Shown one piece after another: positions 52,256-64,000 of a stretch of 64,000 nt of DNA (its first letter is position 1; the number at the start of each line of letters is the position of its first letter). This DNA comes from Argentina anserina (lineage: Eukaryota; Streptophyta; Magnoliopsida; Rosales; Rosaceae), in the NCBI RefSeq assembly GCF_933775445.1, contig NC_065874.1:32124501-32188500 (forward strand), in the 5' to 3' direction. Under the pieces are notes generated by a model. The model worked only from the letters and a program-made list of their open reading frames with translations, did no database searches and was not told the DNA's origin. The position numbers and the translations under genes were made by a program.

Positions 52256-54956
52256 TCAGGACGCCAAAATCGGTAATCTCTTGTGTTCCATGCAAGCCTT
52301 TCGAAGCCTGTTATAACTGTTCCTATAATGTTCAAGTGAGAAGCACAACTGCCTTATAGCTTCTCTCTTTTCTTCTGCTCCGTCTAAAATTATCACTCTT
52401 TGCCTCTGAATCTCCTCCTCCAGTTCCTTTGTTCTTGCTATCATCTCTTCCACCGTTTTCCTTGCCTCTTCAGCCCCTGAAACCAGTTCCACTTGCTCCT
52501 TGTGCAACTGCTGCAGTTGGGCGTCCATCTCATTTATCTTATCATCTCTATAAGTAAGTTCTGCTTGAAGTGTTACAACTTTTGTACTAAGCTCATCTTT
52601 TTCTGCTTTCATAGCATCAAGGGCCGTATTTAAGTTTTCAATGTGATTACTTATCTCAAGGATTTCTGCCTTTAACTGCTCGATTTCACTTGTAAGTCTC
52701 TCCTCCATTTCTGCTTTCCCAGCCTTGATCATTCTGATATCATCCTCCAAAGAACGTCCTCGAGACTCCCAGTTTCTAATCTGCTCCTCCAGTTGCGTCC
52801 GTTCTGAAGACAGTCTAGATATTTCGGCCTTTACCTGTGACTTCTCTGGGAATATCTTCTCCTCAGCATCAGAAACCGCTATTTTCAAATCCATGACTTC
52901 ATGATCCCGGTCTGACAAACTAGTTTTCAACCTTGCGATTCGTTCTTGCAGCTTCGTGACCTCTCTTTTCTCTGAGTTAAACTTTGTTCTCCACGTAGCA
53001 ATGTCCTTGTTAGCAGATTCCAGCCGACCCTCCAACTGATGAATTCTGTCAGAGGCTTTATTACTTTCAAGTTCTTGTCTCAAACTTGCAATCTCTTTCT
53101 GTGAATGCTGAAGCCTATCTGTTGTGATTCTCAGCTCTTCCACCATTGCTTCAATATTGTTACCGGGGTCTTCAACTTCTCCTGACCTAGGTATCTCTGA
53201 TACTCCATTTACCTCCAAGTCCGGCTCACTCTCATGCATCTTGACCTGTTTATGTTCTGATGATTCAAGACCGGCCTCAAGGGCATTGCCATTATCTAAT
53301 GACTTATACCGATTGAGCTCAATGTTCAACCTGGAAATCTGTTCTCTTGAACCCTGCAATTTTTCATTTGCAATCGTCAGCTCTCGCTCATATTCTGCAA
53401 TCTTTGCAGAAAATTCCTCAAAATTTTCAGTTTTTGACCTCTTCAATGGAGTATCTGCATTCCCTTCTTGCTGGAGCTTGTCCTTCAGTTCACGAAGCTC
53501 GATTTCCAAATCAATTATCTTCCTCTGCTGCGGATCAACTCCGTTTGACAACACCCCCGAGTAATTATTGACCGAAGAATCATCGCCATCAGATTCTATC
53601 TCAGAATCTGTTATTGAAGTTGATTCTTCCCCTTCTCTCTGGAAATTATCCGAGTTGTTTCCACTGGGGCCAAGGAAGAATTCAAAGCCAGCAGCACGAG
53701 GGCCAGATTTACGACGACTCAGAGACAGCCTTAGGGATTGTAAATCAGGAGAGGACCATGCAGATGGTGGTTCTGAACCAACGTCAGAAATGCATGAGCT
53801 CATGGATTGCAAATCTGAGGTTACATTCCTCCTCAACTCTCCGGTCACATGATCATAACGTTCGGCTAGAGATCGGTACAAGCGATAAAACTCTTCAACA
53901 TGAGAAATCAATTCAGGCCTCTTTTGATAGTACATTTCAGCCTTTTTTGCAAATGAATCCCCATCTTCTTCGACCAGCTTCAGCATCCGCTTGATGTGCC
54001 GGTCCATCTCTGCGGTTAAGGACCGTTTTGTCATTTTCTTGACAGGCATGATTTATGAGAAAAATGACTAACAATCAAAGTTTCACAACTTTGACAAAAA
54101 AAAAACCAGGCAAATTCTAGATAATTTTAACATGTAAATTTGGAAAATTAACTTCCTCCACCAGTTTGGGAAAATTAACGCCAACCACCATTTCAATTAG
54201 GAATAGAAGCTAAACTTATACAAAAATTTCACTATTAACCATTTTAACCTTGACCCCATTTAGATTGTGAGAAGAATTCTTATCTTCAACTAACATAATA
54301 TCCCAAATCTCACATTAAAAGCCAAAAAAAATTGTCATTAAATTACAACAATAGTGTCTTCTCAACAACAAAACTTGAAAGAGGAAAAATGAAAAAGAGT
54401 ATTAACAAAATTCTAACTTGTAGTAGACATTTGTAATCAAATATAACTCCCAGTTAACAGGTGAAGTAGGATAAATTTTGCAGGCAGTTTATGTCAACTA
54501 AATGAACTAATAGATGGACAACTTTTTTTGTTTATATAAACACATAATTTGTTATATTAACAATCTCTTTCCTAAGTTTCCACATTTGATAGCTGTTCCT
54601 ATATGCACTTACAAAGAAGAGACCAAAAGAGGTGTTCATTGCTCACCCTCGAGATTCTCTGAAAGCCACTTAGAGTTTTTGGGACTGATGTGACTGTCCC
54701 ACCACCAGGAATGAGACTTCCTTGATTCCAATCGTTTCATACTCTTATTCGACTGAGCCTGGATATAAGCAACACATATCACTTATTAGCAGTTTGCACC
54801 AATATTGATCAAAGCCAAAAATTTGACATGTCGACATGTAATACCCCTATTCAACACTTTAAACATAAACTGGCCTTTGACATGAAAATAATACAACGGA
54901 AAATAAGACACTATACTCGATTTCACCAGTTCATATCTTACCGAGGGAGTAGCCAT
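52256..54956 (-). CDS. NET4: NETWORKED protein of the NET4 type (NAB/KIP1-like actin-binding), 626 aa
   Basis: Three exons: 54956-54942 (MATPS), 54758-54647 and 54009-52256, all with GT-AG introns. The NAB actin-binding domain fills residues 15-95: [20 protein letters not shown], then [20 protein letters not shown] and [14 protein letters not shown]. After a Ser-rich, acidic linker, residues from about 210 to the end form a near-continuous coiled coil ([39 protein letters not shown]). NET proteins link actin filaments to membranes in plants; NET4 members are associated with the vacuole and guard cells. The family is sure; the subfamily is judged from the short single NAB domain and overall layout. 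The ATG inside the intron at 54049 is not used because the exon begins at 54009. 5'-UTR introns are probable (splice-like sites near 55012 and 55710). Confidence 0.93.
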
Positions 54957-57900
54957 TTGCTAATGTGGCCAAATCTCTGACTTGAAACTTTTGATGCTAT
55001 CGAACCCCTATATCCGAATACCACAAACAAATCAGTATTTCTTCCACATTCATATGGTTCCACCTTCCCTACAAACTAAATCAAAATGTGAACCAACAAC
55101 TCAATTATTTCACCCCCTCAGCTAAATATTGCATCATCACATTTGATATCTTCCATCACATCATGTCTAACGTTCAAGTTGTAAACAGTAAAAGAATCTA
55201 TCACCCTGAATGCCATTCAAGTGTGCAAGATTTCTACCCTTTTTTTGCCAGAATGTGATTTGGGCCAAACTGTTCAGGAACACAAACAAGCCCACATTCT
55301 AGAAAGAGCGTGAATGCACGCGCGAAAAGCAGGGCGGGAATTGAGTGTGTACAACTGTCTGAAGGACAGCTCCACCCTCCATTCCAATGAAGAGGAAAGC
55401 GTGGTAGATGGAGAGGTGACTCATTATTGCAATTCTATTCATTACTAAAAACCAATAATCACTCAATAATATCTGAAAAAAAAAACTCATCAATTCACCC
55501 CAAAAGAGTCGAAAAAGATCTTGATGCTTCTTCAGTAGAAAATTCCTGTTTCAGAAAAGACTAGAATTTTGCAGAATTTAACAAGTTGGGGTTTATGAGT
55601 CTGTGCATAAGAATCTCAGAACTCATCATAATCCACATAAAGGAGCAATCTTTATGACCAAAATGGAATACCCAGAACGATAAAACCAAAGAAAGAACAA
55701 CAGAACTTACAGTAGGGCCTTTGAGCTTTTGCTACTGAAGACTTGAGAGAAACATGGAGATCCCAGTTGGTGAAGAAAGAGAGGAACTACGTTATTGTTC
55801 AGGATGGGAAAGAATTCAAAACAAGACAAAAGGGTCTCTGGGTTGATCTGGAATAGTGTAGAAATGATATAGAAAATTGAACCGAGTGAAGAAGGCTCCT
55901 TTCTTTGTTTTGTTTTTATATTTGACAAGAGAAAAGGTGTAAGATAGGGGAATGTGGATGTCATCTTCCTAAGCACTATTAATTGACCAGGCTTCACAGA
56001 GACAGAAGCCATGTGAGAACCGAGAAGAGGGCTTTGTCACGTTTGTGCTCCCAAAAATAATATCTGCCGTCCAATATTTTCATTATTTTTAATTGAATTG
56101 TTGCCTTTTCTAGTTGACATAGATATATCATATTGTTCATATCTCTATCCTCACCGATTTTCTTCAATATTACGTCATCGGCCATAATATTTGCAGGTGA
56201 AGATGAAACAAATTAGTATGTCGATCACCATCACAAAATTGAATTTCTTGGTCCATGGTGATGTGTATTTCAGTACCTGCATCTCACTTTTGGGGTTTTG
56301 ACCCCTAATTCATATGATATTTATTTTCTTGAATTTAGCTGCATATAAGGGTCAGTTTGGTCCTGAGCTGAAATTTTTAAAATCTGCAAACGCAGATTTA
56401 ATCAATAACAGTTTCTAAAAATTTTATTTTGCAGCTTTTATAATTTGTCTAAAAGTTTTATTGGTGTTCGTGAACTTATGAAATAAGTTGATTTACTAAA
56501 TATTTTAGTGAAATTATTTAAGAATTTAAACTCATAATCTAAATCAATCTGAGGATCAAACTCATCCTTAATGTATTCTTTCTTAGATCTAAACTTGATT
56601 AGCCAAGCTACATGCCTACATGGTGCGTGCCAATTAAGAGGTTGCGTGTAAGTGTTAACTTTGGTTTTGCTTAATTAATAAATAAATACGGATAGTCAAT
56701 CATTTACATATATACATAACTGATTTGATTTGAGTATCTTAGTATAATTGTGTATTTGTATTGGTTTAGGGTAGTTTGATGTAGTGTACGTGAAGCAAAA
56801 ATATGACAGATTTGCTATCCTCAGAAGGCCACGTCTCCATATGTATTTAGATTTTTTGCATCTGAAATTAACAGATTATAGAGAAGGTGAAACGTCCAAC
56901 GTCCAACGTCCAAAAAAGAAGTTTTCGGAAGTGCAAAAAAATATGCATTATGAGTCTCCAACCCCCAAATTGGAAGAACATTTGTGCCTGCGCAACCCAA
57001 GATTTGCACTATGCGAAAAAATCTTACATACTTTATAATTCATAAATAATAGATTCCATATAAAACAGTTTCCACTACTTCTCTTTTCTAATATGGGACA
57101 AACAAACTTCTCACATTCTAAGTAGTTATTTTTAGGTGACAATTTCTCATTCACCCACTAACCAAATTATACAATTAGACATATGATCATGTAGCCTCAT
57201 CATGAAGAACTCATATCTATGTTTATCTTTAATTAATTACAAGTTTAGCTCACTTCAATTAATCAATTAAATTTTGTTTTAAAATGGTTATTCAAACCAT
57301 TTTTCCAACACATATTTCACTTGTGTCGACACGATATTCACCAAAAGGAGCTAGTAATTAACAGAGACATACCCTGTGTGCCAGCCTTCTGCGATCGAAT
57401 GAATAGGTATGGCCGAGGAAGATAAAGGCATCGGTTGTAACTGGTCTGAGCTTGGATTATAGCTACTAGAGTTGATTTTGAAAAGGCTTGCTCTCGTTGA
57501 CCTCGCTTGCTTCAAACTCATTTCTTCATCCTAGTATGCCGCTGCAAACTCATATATCTCTAGCCCTGTTTACGAACGCTTGGTGTCTCATGCTCCCTCG
57601 AGAACGTACGTAGTGACAGTGGACGCTTCTTTAGCCTCTCAGAGAAGAAGGTTTATACCTTGAGGAACCTCTTTGAAGGCTTCGGTGAGCATTAAAGGCG
57701 TCTGTTGTGTTCCTCATACGGGTGGCTGGTGATGTGGGACTCAGATGCATGCAGGGTACATCTTTTAAACCCCATCTCTAGGGTTTACGTTTGTCACAAC
57801 CCCGAAATTCGAATTTGAAGTTATGAAAACTCTAAAACACTCTCAAATATATTGAAATCATCTTATAGTAACAGTGTATCGAAACTGAGTTCACAGTACG

Positions 57901-58180
57901 ACTCAGTCGACTTGAATAATACACAGTTTATACCTCAAGTATTATAACAAATTGAAATTTAAAATTCAAAATATATTTATTTGTAAATTTCACGCGTACA
58001 CAAATATTTCAAGTATATTTTCGTAAATTTTAAATTTTAAATTATATTTTAGAAGCATTATTGTGATGAAAAAGAAGAATTATAAAAAGAACAAAAAAAA
58101 ATATTTTTACAATAATTTAGAACCGTTAGATTTACAAGGATATGATTGTATTTTCATTTAAAATGATATTTTATATCATT
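54957..58180. other. NET4 5' leader and gene-free stretch
   Basis: About 55000-55900 probably contains the spliced 5' UTR and promoter of the NET4 gene. The rest is AT-rich without supported genes. A TGTCACAACCCCGAAATTCG sequence at 57792 resembles the start of a large LTR, but no matching right end or duplication was found. Confidence 0.35.
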
Positions 58181-58219
58181 TTAATTGTTAATGTGGCAAT
58201 ATGATGGACATACCACGTA

Positions 58220-59363
58220 GGATTGCGGCGTCGAATTTGGCGCCATATTATGGCGCCCTAGCACTCTTCTTTTGTAAAATATGTCATGCTCCCATTCACC
58301 ACATGTAGCATTCTTGAATCCAAACTCAGGTTGTGATTCAAGCTTTTTTATCTCTATCGTAATCTCGCGTCCACTGTTTCTTATCATAATCTTTCAACAC
58401 CCATATGCTATTGTTCATATCCTTACCTCCTGGTCGGCTGGTCTTGACAAACTAGCTTCCAAGATGGCCATAGATCCTCTCAGGGTAAGCCAGTGGAAGT
58501 AGTGTGGGTGCTTGTTCGTGCTGTGTAAGTTAGGATGATGAATCCTATAAAACTCTTCTTTCTTGAAGTCGAAACATATTATGTGGATAGTTCCTTCGTC
58601 ACCTTTTCTCGTGGAACCACTAACCAACCAATGCATGTCTCCATATGCACATACATGCCTCACGCAATTTAAACAAGATGGAGGAACCGAGGATATCTCC
58701 CGCCATGACCCTGTGCCCAACACAAGAACTTGGGCTACTACTAGATAGGGGAGCTCGCTACCAAATAGCCAGGAAACAAGAAGAAGTTTGTGTGTGTTGG
58801 TTGTACTATCGAACCCAATGCCGAACCAATCATCACATGGTAGAATACGATTCCCTATGATTGTACTCCTAGGAAGCCTTAGAACTTCTCCTTCCCTGAG
58901 AGGATTGAGTAAGAAGCAATCTTGGAGAAATGCATTCTTCAAGAAAAACAAGTTGCAGTAAACAAAATGGATATGGTAAGCCGCCCTGTCGGATTGGTCT
59001 GAAGATGTAACCGTAACTGTATATTTTCCTTTCGTCAAGGCACCGGTACTGCCATCATATTTCAGGGACTGCAAGGCCAAAAATATTCCAGGACGGCCAG
59101 ATGGTCGAGCAAGAAACATCAGCCACTGGGTTGGTAGTAGTAATCAAACGAGCCGTGTGCAGTGAGATGAAAAAACGGTCGTCAACTATATGCAACAAGG
59201 CCTTAGAGACACATCGGATGCAACAGAGTGAAGTGACCGGCAGCCGCGAAAGGATGTGAAACACGATTTCCTGGGGCATGTCCATCAGGTGCCTCCTCTT
59301 TCTCTTGGTCCTCGTCATGATAGACATGAGCAGCCCTCGATACTTTTCCATTATGATATGCAA
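58220..59363 (-). pseudogene. F-box/F-box-associated-domain gene broken by frameshifts
   Basis: The minus strand begins with an F-box (MPQEIVFHILSRLPVTSLCC, IRCVSKALLHIVDD), and continues to NPVADV. The continuation FLARPSGRPGIFLALQSL is in another frame (near 59110). The middle part is long and intact (LLNPLREGEVLRLP, DDWFGIGFDSTTNTHKLLLV, GSWREISSVP, HWLVSG, IICFDFKKEEFYRI), typical of F-box-associated domains. After DQEVRI the reading shifts again to MNNSIWVLKDYDKKQWTRDY, and once more to IEIKKLESQPEFGFKNAT and GEWEHDIFY. Three shifts are therefore needed to reach the usual C terminus. Intact members act as substrate adaptors of SCF ubiquitin ligases. This copy is probably dead, or the sequence contains errors. 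Confidence 0.8.
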
Positions 59364-59893
59364 TTCTTACTAATCCGCATAGGTATAGGAATCCCGGCCG
59401 GTGATGGAATATGTTTGACTCGGAAAAGGAATCCAAATAGAGCCAAATTAATAGCGCCAATATTTGGTACCCTTGTACAATGCGGGAGTAGTGGATAACG
59501 CTGCTTTGAGTAAAACTTTTAACGCTGCATCCAAAATTCAAATCATTGACTTTGCATCGTCTTTCAATACAAAATGTCTGTAACTCAATTCTAGTCAATT
59601 CTTTTAGCGAGTCTTGAACCACAACATATACAACAGCTCGAGTACTACATCTTAAAGGACATCTTTTGAACCAAAAAAGCAAAGACCCTACACTGTTACA
59701 ATCGTGACCCCTCCTGCTGGCTGCATTGCCATACTTCGCCAATGTCAGCAACAAAAGTGGGCTTGAGACAATGTGCCTCCCAACTCAGGAAGGGAGCAAG
59801 TAATTGATCTATATATGGGAGACTAAAGCAGCAAGCAAGACTAGAGGGAAAAAGAAAACATGAAAGTTGCAGCCTGTTTCAGATTATTTAAGC

Positions 59894-60506
59894 TAGGACT
59901 GTGTTCGGGTCTTAATTAATTATTTTTAGATGGATCCGAGATCCAACCCATGTTAATTATTCGGTTCGGGTTTTGCATTTTTCAAGATAGGACGCGAGCA
60001 TATCCGGGTCCGAAATGAATCAGTCGGTGCTCGGTTTTATTCGGTTTCAAAATGAATATGTAATCCTATAATTTTTGTAATACATTCAAGTCTTTGATGC
60101 AATATATAATTATATAAATATATCAATAAGCAAGAGAAATCAACCAAATTACAAACTATCCCACAATATAATATATAAAGTCATAGACAATTAAACCAAC
60201 ATTCAATTTTAAAGTAAAAACAAATGATAATCTCCAATAAAATTCTTAGTTCTTTCAATTAAAACCTCTCGCACAAAATCAAAGGCACTAGGAGATTTGT
60301 GAAAATAGAATAGCATGTTTTGATTCTAAATAACCCATCAAAAAATTACCCTAATAATCTAACGGTTCATATCATTCTAATATAGATCTAACAGTAATCG
60401 GTTCCTAAATATAAAAAAATATTTTTTAAAAAACCCGATCCGACCCACCTTATATGGCTTGGATCAAATCGGTTCTATTTGGATCCGATCCAAACGCACA
60501 GCCTTA
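59894..60506. mobile_element. hAT-type MITE, 613 bp
   Basis: The left end TAGGACTGTGTTCGGGTC and the right end GATCCAAACGCACAGCCTTA are inverted relatives. Both flanks carry ATTTAAGC (59886-59893 and 60507-60514), an exact 8-bp duplication. The interior is AT-rich with ATCCGACCC/GGGTCCGAAAT motifs near the ends and no coding frame. The termini (TAGGRCTGT ... ACAGCCYTA) resemble those of the hAT MITE at 34273. Confidence 0.85.
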
Positions 60507-60638
60507 ATTTAAGCAGTTGCTTTACCGTTCCAACTCTTCCTTCTTCATTAAATCTAACAGCTCCAGAGTGTTCTAACCAATAGAAACAAGGATCCCCACA
60601 GCTTCAATGAAGGAGTCATCCTCCAGCCTCTGCATTGC

Positions 60639-62356
60639 TTATCTAATTGTTTCCCCTTGCTGCATGTACAACGCAATCTTGTCCTTGATGTCGTCATGTA
60701 TTGACCAAAAAGGATAAAATTAATGGCATGCTAATGTACACAGCAAAATACCAACAAAGAATTAGACACTAAGAATAGGAACCTGAAAGTATACTTACAA
60801 AAGAATCGAGCTCTTTATTGCACTTCATTTCTGCCACCTCTTCATTCTTAATCTCCAATTCTTGTTCATCCTCCATTGTATTTTCCTGAAACATTATAAT
60901 AGAACCTTCTCAATTTCTGTATTTTAATAATAATAAAAAGAAACAGTGGATTAAAAAACAAATTGTTACTCAGACAATACAGAAAGAAAGCAAGGGAACT
61001 CAAAATTTCAACTTTCAGTATCCAAATCAAGAACCCTTAAGGATGCATACCTCATATATTGGAAAATTGTTGCGCTTCTGAGTTACCCATGAAGTGATTT
61101 CAGATATATAACCCATATTCTCAGAAAATTCAGAAACATCGGCAGACGTTTCAGGGAAGATGTCATCCGTAGACCCCTTCTTTCCAGCATTGTTCATGTT
61201 ATTCTGCAAGAATCCATAAATTGTTTAGAAGGCCAGCGTGCTCAAGTTATAAATTACACTCAATAAGATAAAAACGTTCCAAGAACCAAAATTCAAGAGC
61301 AATTGTACCACAGAAGGCCAGCCCATTCACATTGCAAATTCTAGAATAAAAACATAAATACAATCAGAATAAAAGTTGCATAATATTTACGAAACACTTC
61401 AGATCTTCTTTACTTTTGATCTCCACCTCTTCTTCCTTCTTAATCACCAACTCCTTTAATCTTCATCGCTTTTTCCTGAACCATTATTTATTTGTAGAAT
61501 CTTACAAACCCAGTTTTGGAAAGTAGAAGAGAAAACCGTGGATGTAACAGAGGGCTAGGCCATTCACATTCAAAACTCTAGACTTAACATAAAAATACGT
61601 CTAACAACAGGAGTTGCAAGTATACTTACAAGACTCTCCATCTCTTCTTCAATCTTCATTGCCGGCCCTTGTTTGGTCTTGATTCCAACTTCTTCTTCAA
61701 TCATCATTGCTTTTTCCCGAGCCATTATGTATTCATTGAATTTAAATATCATATTTCGGTAAGGAAAAGAGAAAACAGGGATAAAAGAACCAAGCTATAC
61801 TAATAATTGACACACAGAATAATGAAGGAAAGCAAGGGCATTCAAATGATCAGTTAGTTACTGAAATAGGCAAAACAACCCACACTTCATCAGTAGGATG
61901 ATTGTAACGATGCTGTGAAAGATATACCCAGATCCTTGCTTGTATCATAAGAAGATGATTCAGGAAATATGTCATTCTGCATGAGTTATCAGTGCAGGGG
62001 TATTAGAATTCTAAAGAAATTCACAAAATGAAGTGGACATAGTTGGTTAGAAGGCCAGGGCATGTTCAACTTCCGAATTAACACACTCAAGAACTGAACA
62101 AAGTACTAATACTTAAAAGAAAGTAGAACATTAGAAACATTGTTTAGTAATTAATCATACAAGGGCGTATTATACTTCTTGAATGTTAAAATCAAAAGGA
62201 AAAGAAACTCTTCCAAGAAGCTTGAGAAGTAATTAATCATCCAAGAAACTCTAATCTAATCTAAGGCAGTATACAACATGAAAACTAAATAAAGAAACTA
62301 GAGAAGAAAGCTACCTCATCAAACTCTTCTTCTCTATCAACCTTCATGAATTTCAT
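60639..62356 (-). CDS. Small acidic protein with repeated exons, unknown function (uncertain model)
   Basis: Several short, Glu/Lys-rich exon-like blocks lie in order on the minus strand. They are MKFMKVDREEEFDE (62356-62315), NDIFPESSSYDTSKDLG (61976-61928), EKAMMIEEEVGIKTKQGPAM (about 61720-61633), NNMNNAGKKGSTDDIFPETS (61204-61053), NTMEDEQELEIKNEEVAEMK (about 60887-60798) and DKIALYMQQGETIR plus TAA at 60639. Most have good GT donors, but the third lacks its AG acceptor (CGG instead of CAG). A related block at 61390-61480 is frame-broken. Blocks repeat each other (NDIFPES/DDIFPET; EKAMM-EEE units), showing tandem exon duplication. The product would be a short acidic, helical protein with no known domain. 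It may be a gene in decay. The exact exon set cannot be fixed without transcripts. Confidence 0.35.
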
Positions 62357-62513
62357 CTCTGCATGGTTTTTCCTTTGTCCGCCATTGTTGGCCACCGAGG
62401 TTTTTACTTTTGAGCAGAAACAGAGAAAGATTGGGACAGAGAGAAGTCAAGAATCACAGAGAAAGCAACGAGTGAAGAAAATGAAAAAGGCCTCTCAATC
62501 TTAGTCTTATATA

Positions 62514-62999
62514 CTAATGGGGCAGCAACAACAAATCAATGCGGGTGAAAAAGCTCTTACGCGCGTGAACGTCGTCGTGTTTTTTTTTCTTTCGCTGAGG
62601 CATTTTATCATACACCTTATGTGCGCAAACCGCATTTGCAACCCAATTACCCGAAAGCCGTCGTTCTGCAGTCTTATATTCTTGACAAATGAGAGGCTGA
62701 ATGTCGTCGGTATCAACATAGGCATGGCCTCCATGGCTAGAGACATCAAGACCTGCAGTTTCGTCATCAACTGAGATCCTCAGAACGTTAAGCTTGTGAA
62801 GGATGAAGAACAGAGGACCCATTGTTAAGCTAACCCAGCATACAATCACCAAAGCCTCGACCACTTGAGCACCGAGCAGACCCCAACCCCCACCCATTAA
62901 TAGACCATAAGGTCGAGTCGTTCCAACCACTCCCGGCGAAGTCGATAGCACCAGAACCAAAGAGCAAGAAACTAGTCTAGCTAGGATTGAGCCAGCCAC
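62514..62999 (-). pseudogene. AMT1-type ammonium transporter, C-terminal fragment only
   Basis: The frame contains [60 protein letters not shown] and [11 protein letters not shown]. This matches the last membrane helix and the cytosolic C-terminal tail of AMT1 transporters, where the family usually reads DETAGMDMTRHGG. The regulatory Thr position appears replaced (DVSSHGG). AMT1 proteins have about 500 residues and eleven membrane helices. Here only one remains, preceded by an unrelated N terminus ([20 protein letters not shown], which could act as a signal peptide), and nothing AMT-like lies upstream. After YVDTDD the frame continues into unrelated basic sequence. Most likely a truncated, dead fragment. 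A short secreted or membrane product cannot be excluded. Confidence 0.75.
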
Positions 63000-64000
63000 T
63001 TGATGACCAAACCCAGTGATCGAATATAATTAGAAAGGGAAGTGAAGGAGGTGTGTGTGAGACAGGGACGATATAGCTAGCTCTTAATACATTTTCTAGA
63101 TGTAGCAAGAGCTCTGGAGTTTCAATGATAGGTCGCTTTGTTCATGCATGGATATAAAGAGCCTATATGATTATGTTCTGTTATTTTGACATAGTTTTCT
63201 TCCCGTATGAGATCTGCTGTATCCGCTAACAATAAACTAGTGAAGCTCAGCTAACACGTCTAACATATTTTGCAATAAGAAACTTCCTTAAGAGTAAAGG
63301 CATCAGAGGGATCAACACAAACCCTGGTTGCCAGATGAGAGCATCAAAAACACAAATCATTTCAATGTTAAAAGAGGAAACCAAACAAACCTATTTCAGA
63401 TTCCCCCATTTCAACTAAACCATCAAGTAGAGAAGACTTTTAACATTTTCATCAGACTAAACAGTAATCAATAACTTCCGAGGATAAACAGCAATCAACA
63501 TTCAACAATATACAGATCACATTGAAATTCAAATATCCAAAGCAACAAACAAATGCACATACACAGAAAAGCAGTCCAAAAATCAACTCTAGACTCATAG
63601 AACCTGATAAATGAGCAAGGCTACTTCTGTGATAAGATACTGCTTACATGAAAACGTGTTATTATAGCTACATTACACAACTACCATACTATACAGTTAA
63701 ATCAGATTCCCAACAATTTCATAAGATACTGCTTCTATGAAATGAATCAGATCCAATATTATCAAAGAACACAAACCCAGTTATGAAATTAAAGGCCCAA
63801 CTACCAAAGACTAACAGAGATTCAATTCCAGAACCACCACCATATTTCATTCACTTCATTTCCTACCAACATACACAAGATAAAGCGAAAAATACATAAT
63901 CACTAATTAAAGAAACCCTAACCCTAAACAAAGCACACATAAAAGTAATAAACCAAATCGAACCGCCACAGCGCAACTCAGGACACTTCAAGAGCTCGTA
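63000..64000. other. AT-rich window end, nothing recognised
   Basis: No open frame of note. From about 63300 to the end the strand is rich in A/C runs and contains CTAACCCTAAAC-like and AAACCCTAA phrases at about 63913. It may be the transcribed leader of a gene beyond the window, but nothing shows this directly. Confidence 0.3.

Noticed and set aside
52168..53994. Plus-strand frames opposite the NET4 coiled coil
   Set aside because: Antisense shadows of a long, continuous coding exon.
57792..58250. Possible second large LTR beginning TGTCACAACCCCGAAATTCG
   Set aside because: The start resembles the LTR at 6993, but no right terminus ending in CA with an inverted match and no 5-bp duplication could be found.
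59203..59754. 183-aa minus-strand frame overlapping the F-box
   Set aside because: It is an alternative frame across the F-box start region without domain features; the F-box motif is in the other frame.

Overview
The window is nuclear DNA of a flowering plant, most likely a core eudicot. Genes are interrupted by short GT-AG introns, and the recognisable products are plant-specific or plant-typical: cinnamate 4-hydroxylase, a type-A cytokinin response regulator, a P-type PPR protein, a NETWORKED actin-binding protein and ECA1/prolamin-like secreted proteins. The AT-rich intergenic DNA carries MITEs, a solo LTR and a TRIM. Rosaceae is a weak guess from general resemblance only.

Layout. 1-4.2 kb is gene-free and holds a Harbinger-type MITE and a long inverted-repeat element. 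4.2-6.2 kb (-) is a plant protein of unknown function. 6.5-10.1 kb is a nested insertion: a long-TIR, Mutator-like element split by a 2.9-kb solo LTR. 11.4-12.4 kb (+) is a type-A response regulator. 12.7-18.6 kb (-) is a many-exon gene of unknown function. 20.1 kb (+) holds a candidate box H/ACA snoRNA with a telo-box/TATA promoter. 21.2 and 26.0 kb (+) are two related small Cys-rich secreted proteins flanking an RFL-like PPR gene (23.8-25.2 kb, -). 27.5-30.4 kb (-) is a complete C4H gene with an AC element and a TATA box.

34.3-35.9 kb is a second transposon cluster: a hAT MITE, then a LINE RNase H remnant split by a TRIM. 36.7-42.5 kb (+) is a 14-exon DEAD-box helicase whose 3' flank is duplicated in tandem. 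44.5-47.7 kb (-) holds two decayed genes, one with a ZnF-UBP fragment and one derived from the spliceosomal U2B'' protein. 49.4-51.2 kb (+) has two small membrane-protein genes, the second with an apparent frameshift. 51.7 kb is tRNA-Arg(CCU). 52.3-55.0 kb (-) is a NET4-type protein. 58.2-59.4 kb (-) is a frameshifted F-box gene. 59.9-60.5 kb is a second hAT MITE. 60.6-62.4 kb (-) is a cluster of repeated small acidic exons, and 62.5-63.0 kb (-) is the C-terminal stub of an AMT1 ammonium transporter.

The genes do not form one pathway; this is an ordinary mosaic of housekeeping and specialised genes with local gene decay. The most unusual items are the candidate H/ACA snoRNA, the nested elements with readable target-site duplications, the repeated-exon gene at 60.6-62.4 kb and the concentration of broken genes between 44 and 63 kb. 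Intron boundaries were placed by eye from reading-frame continuity and GT/AG signals. Family names rest on recognised motifs, with no database search.
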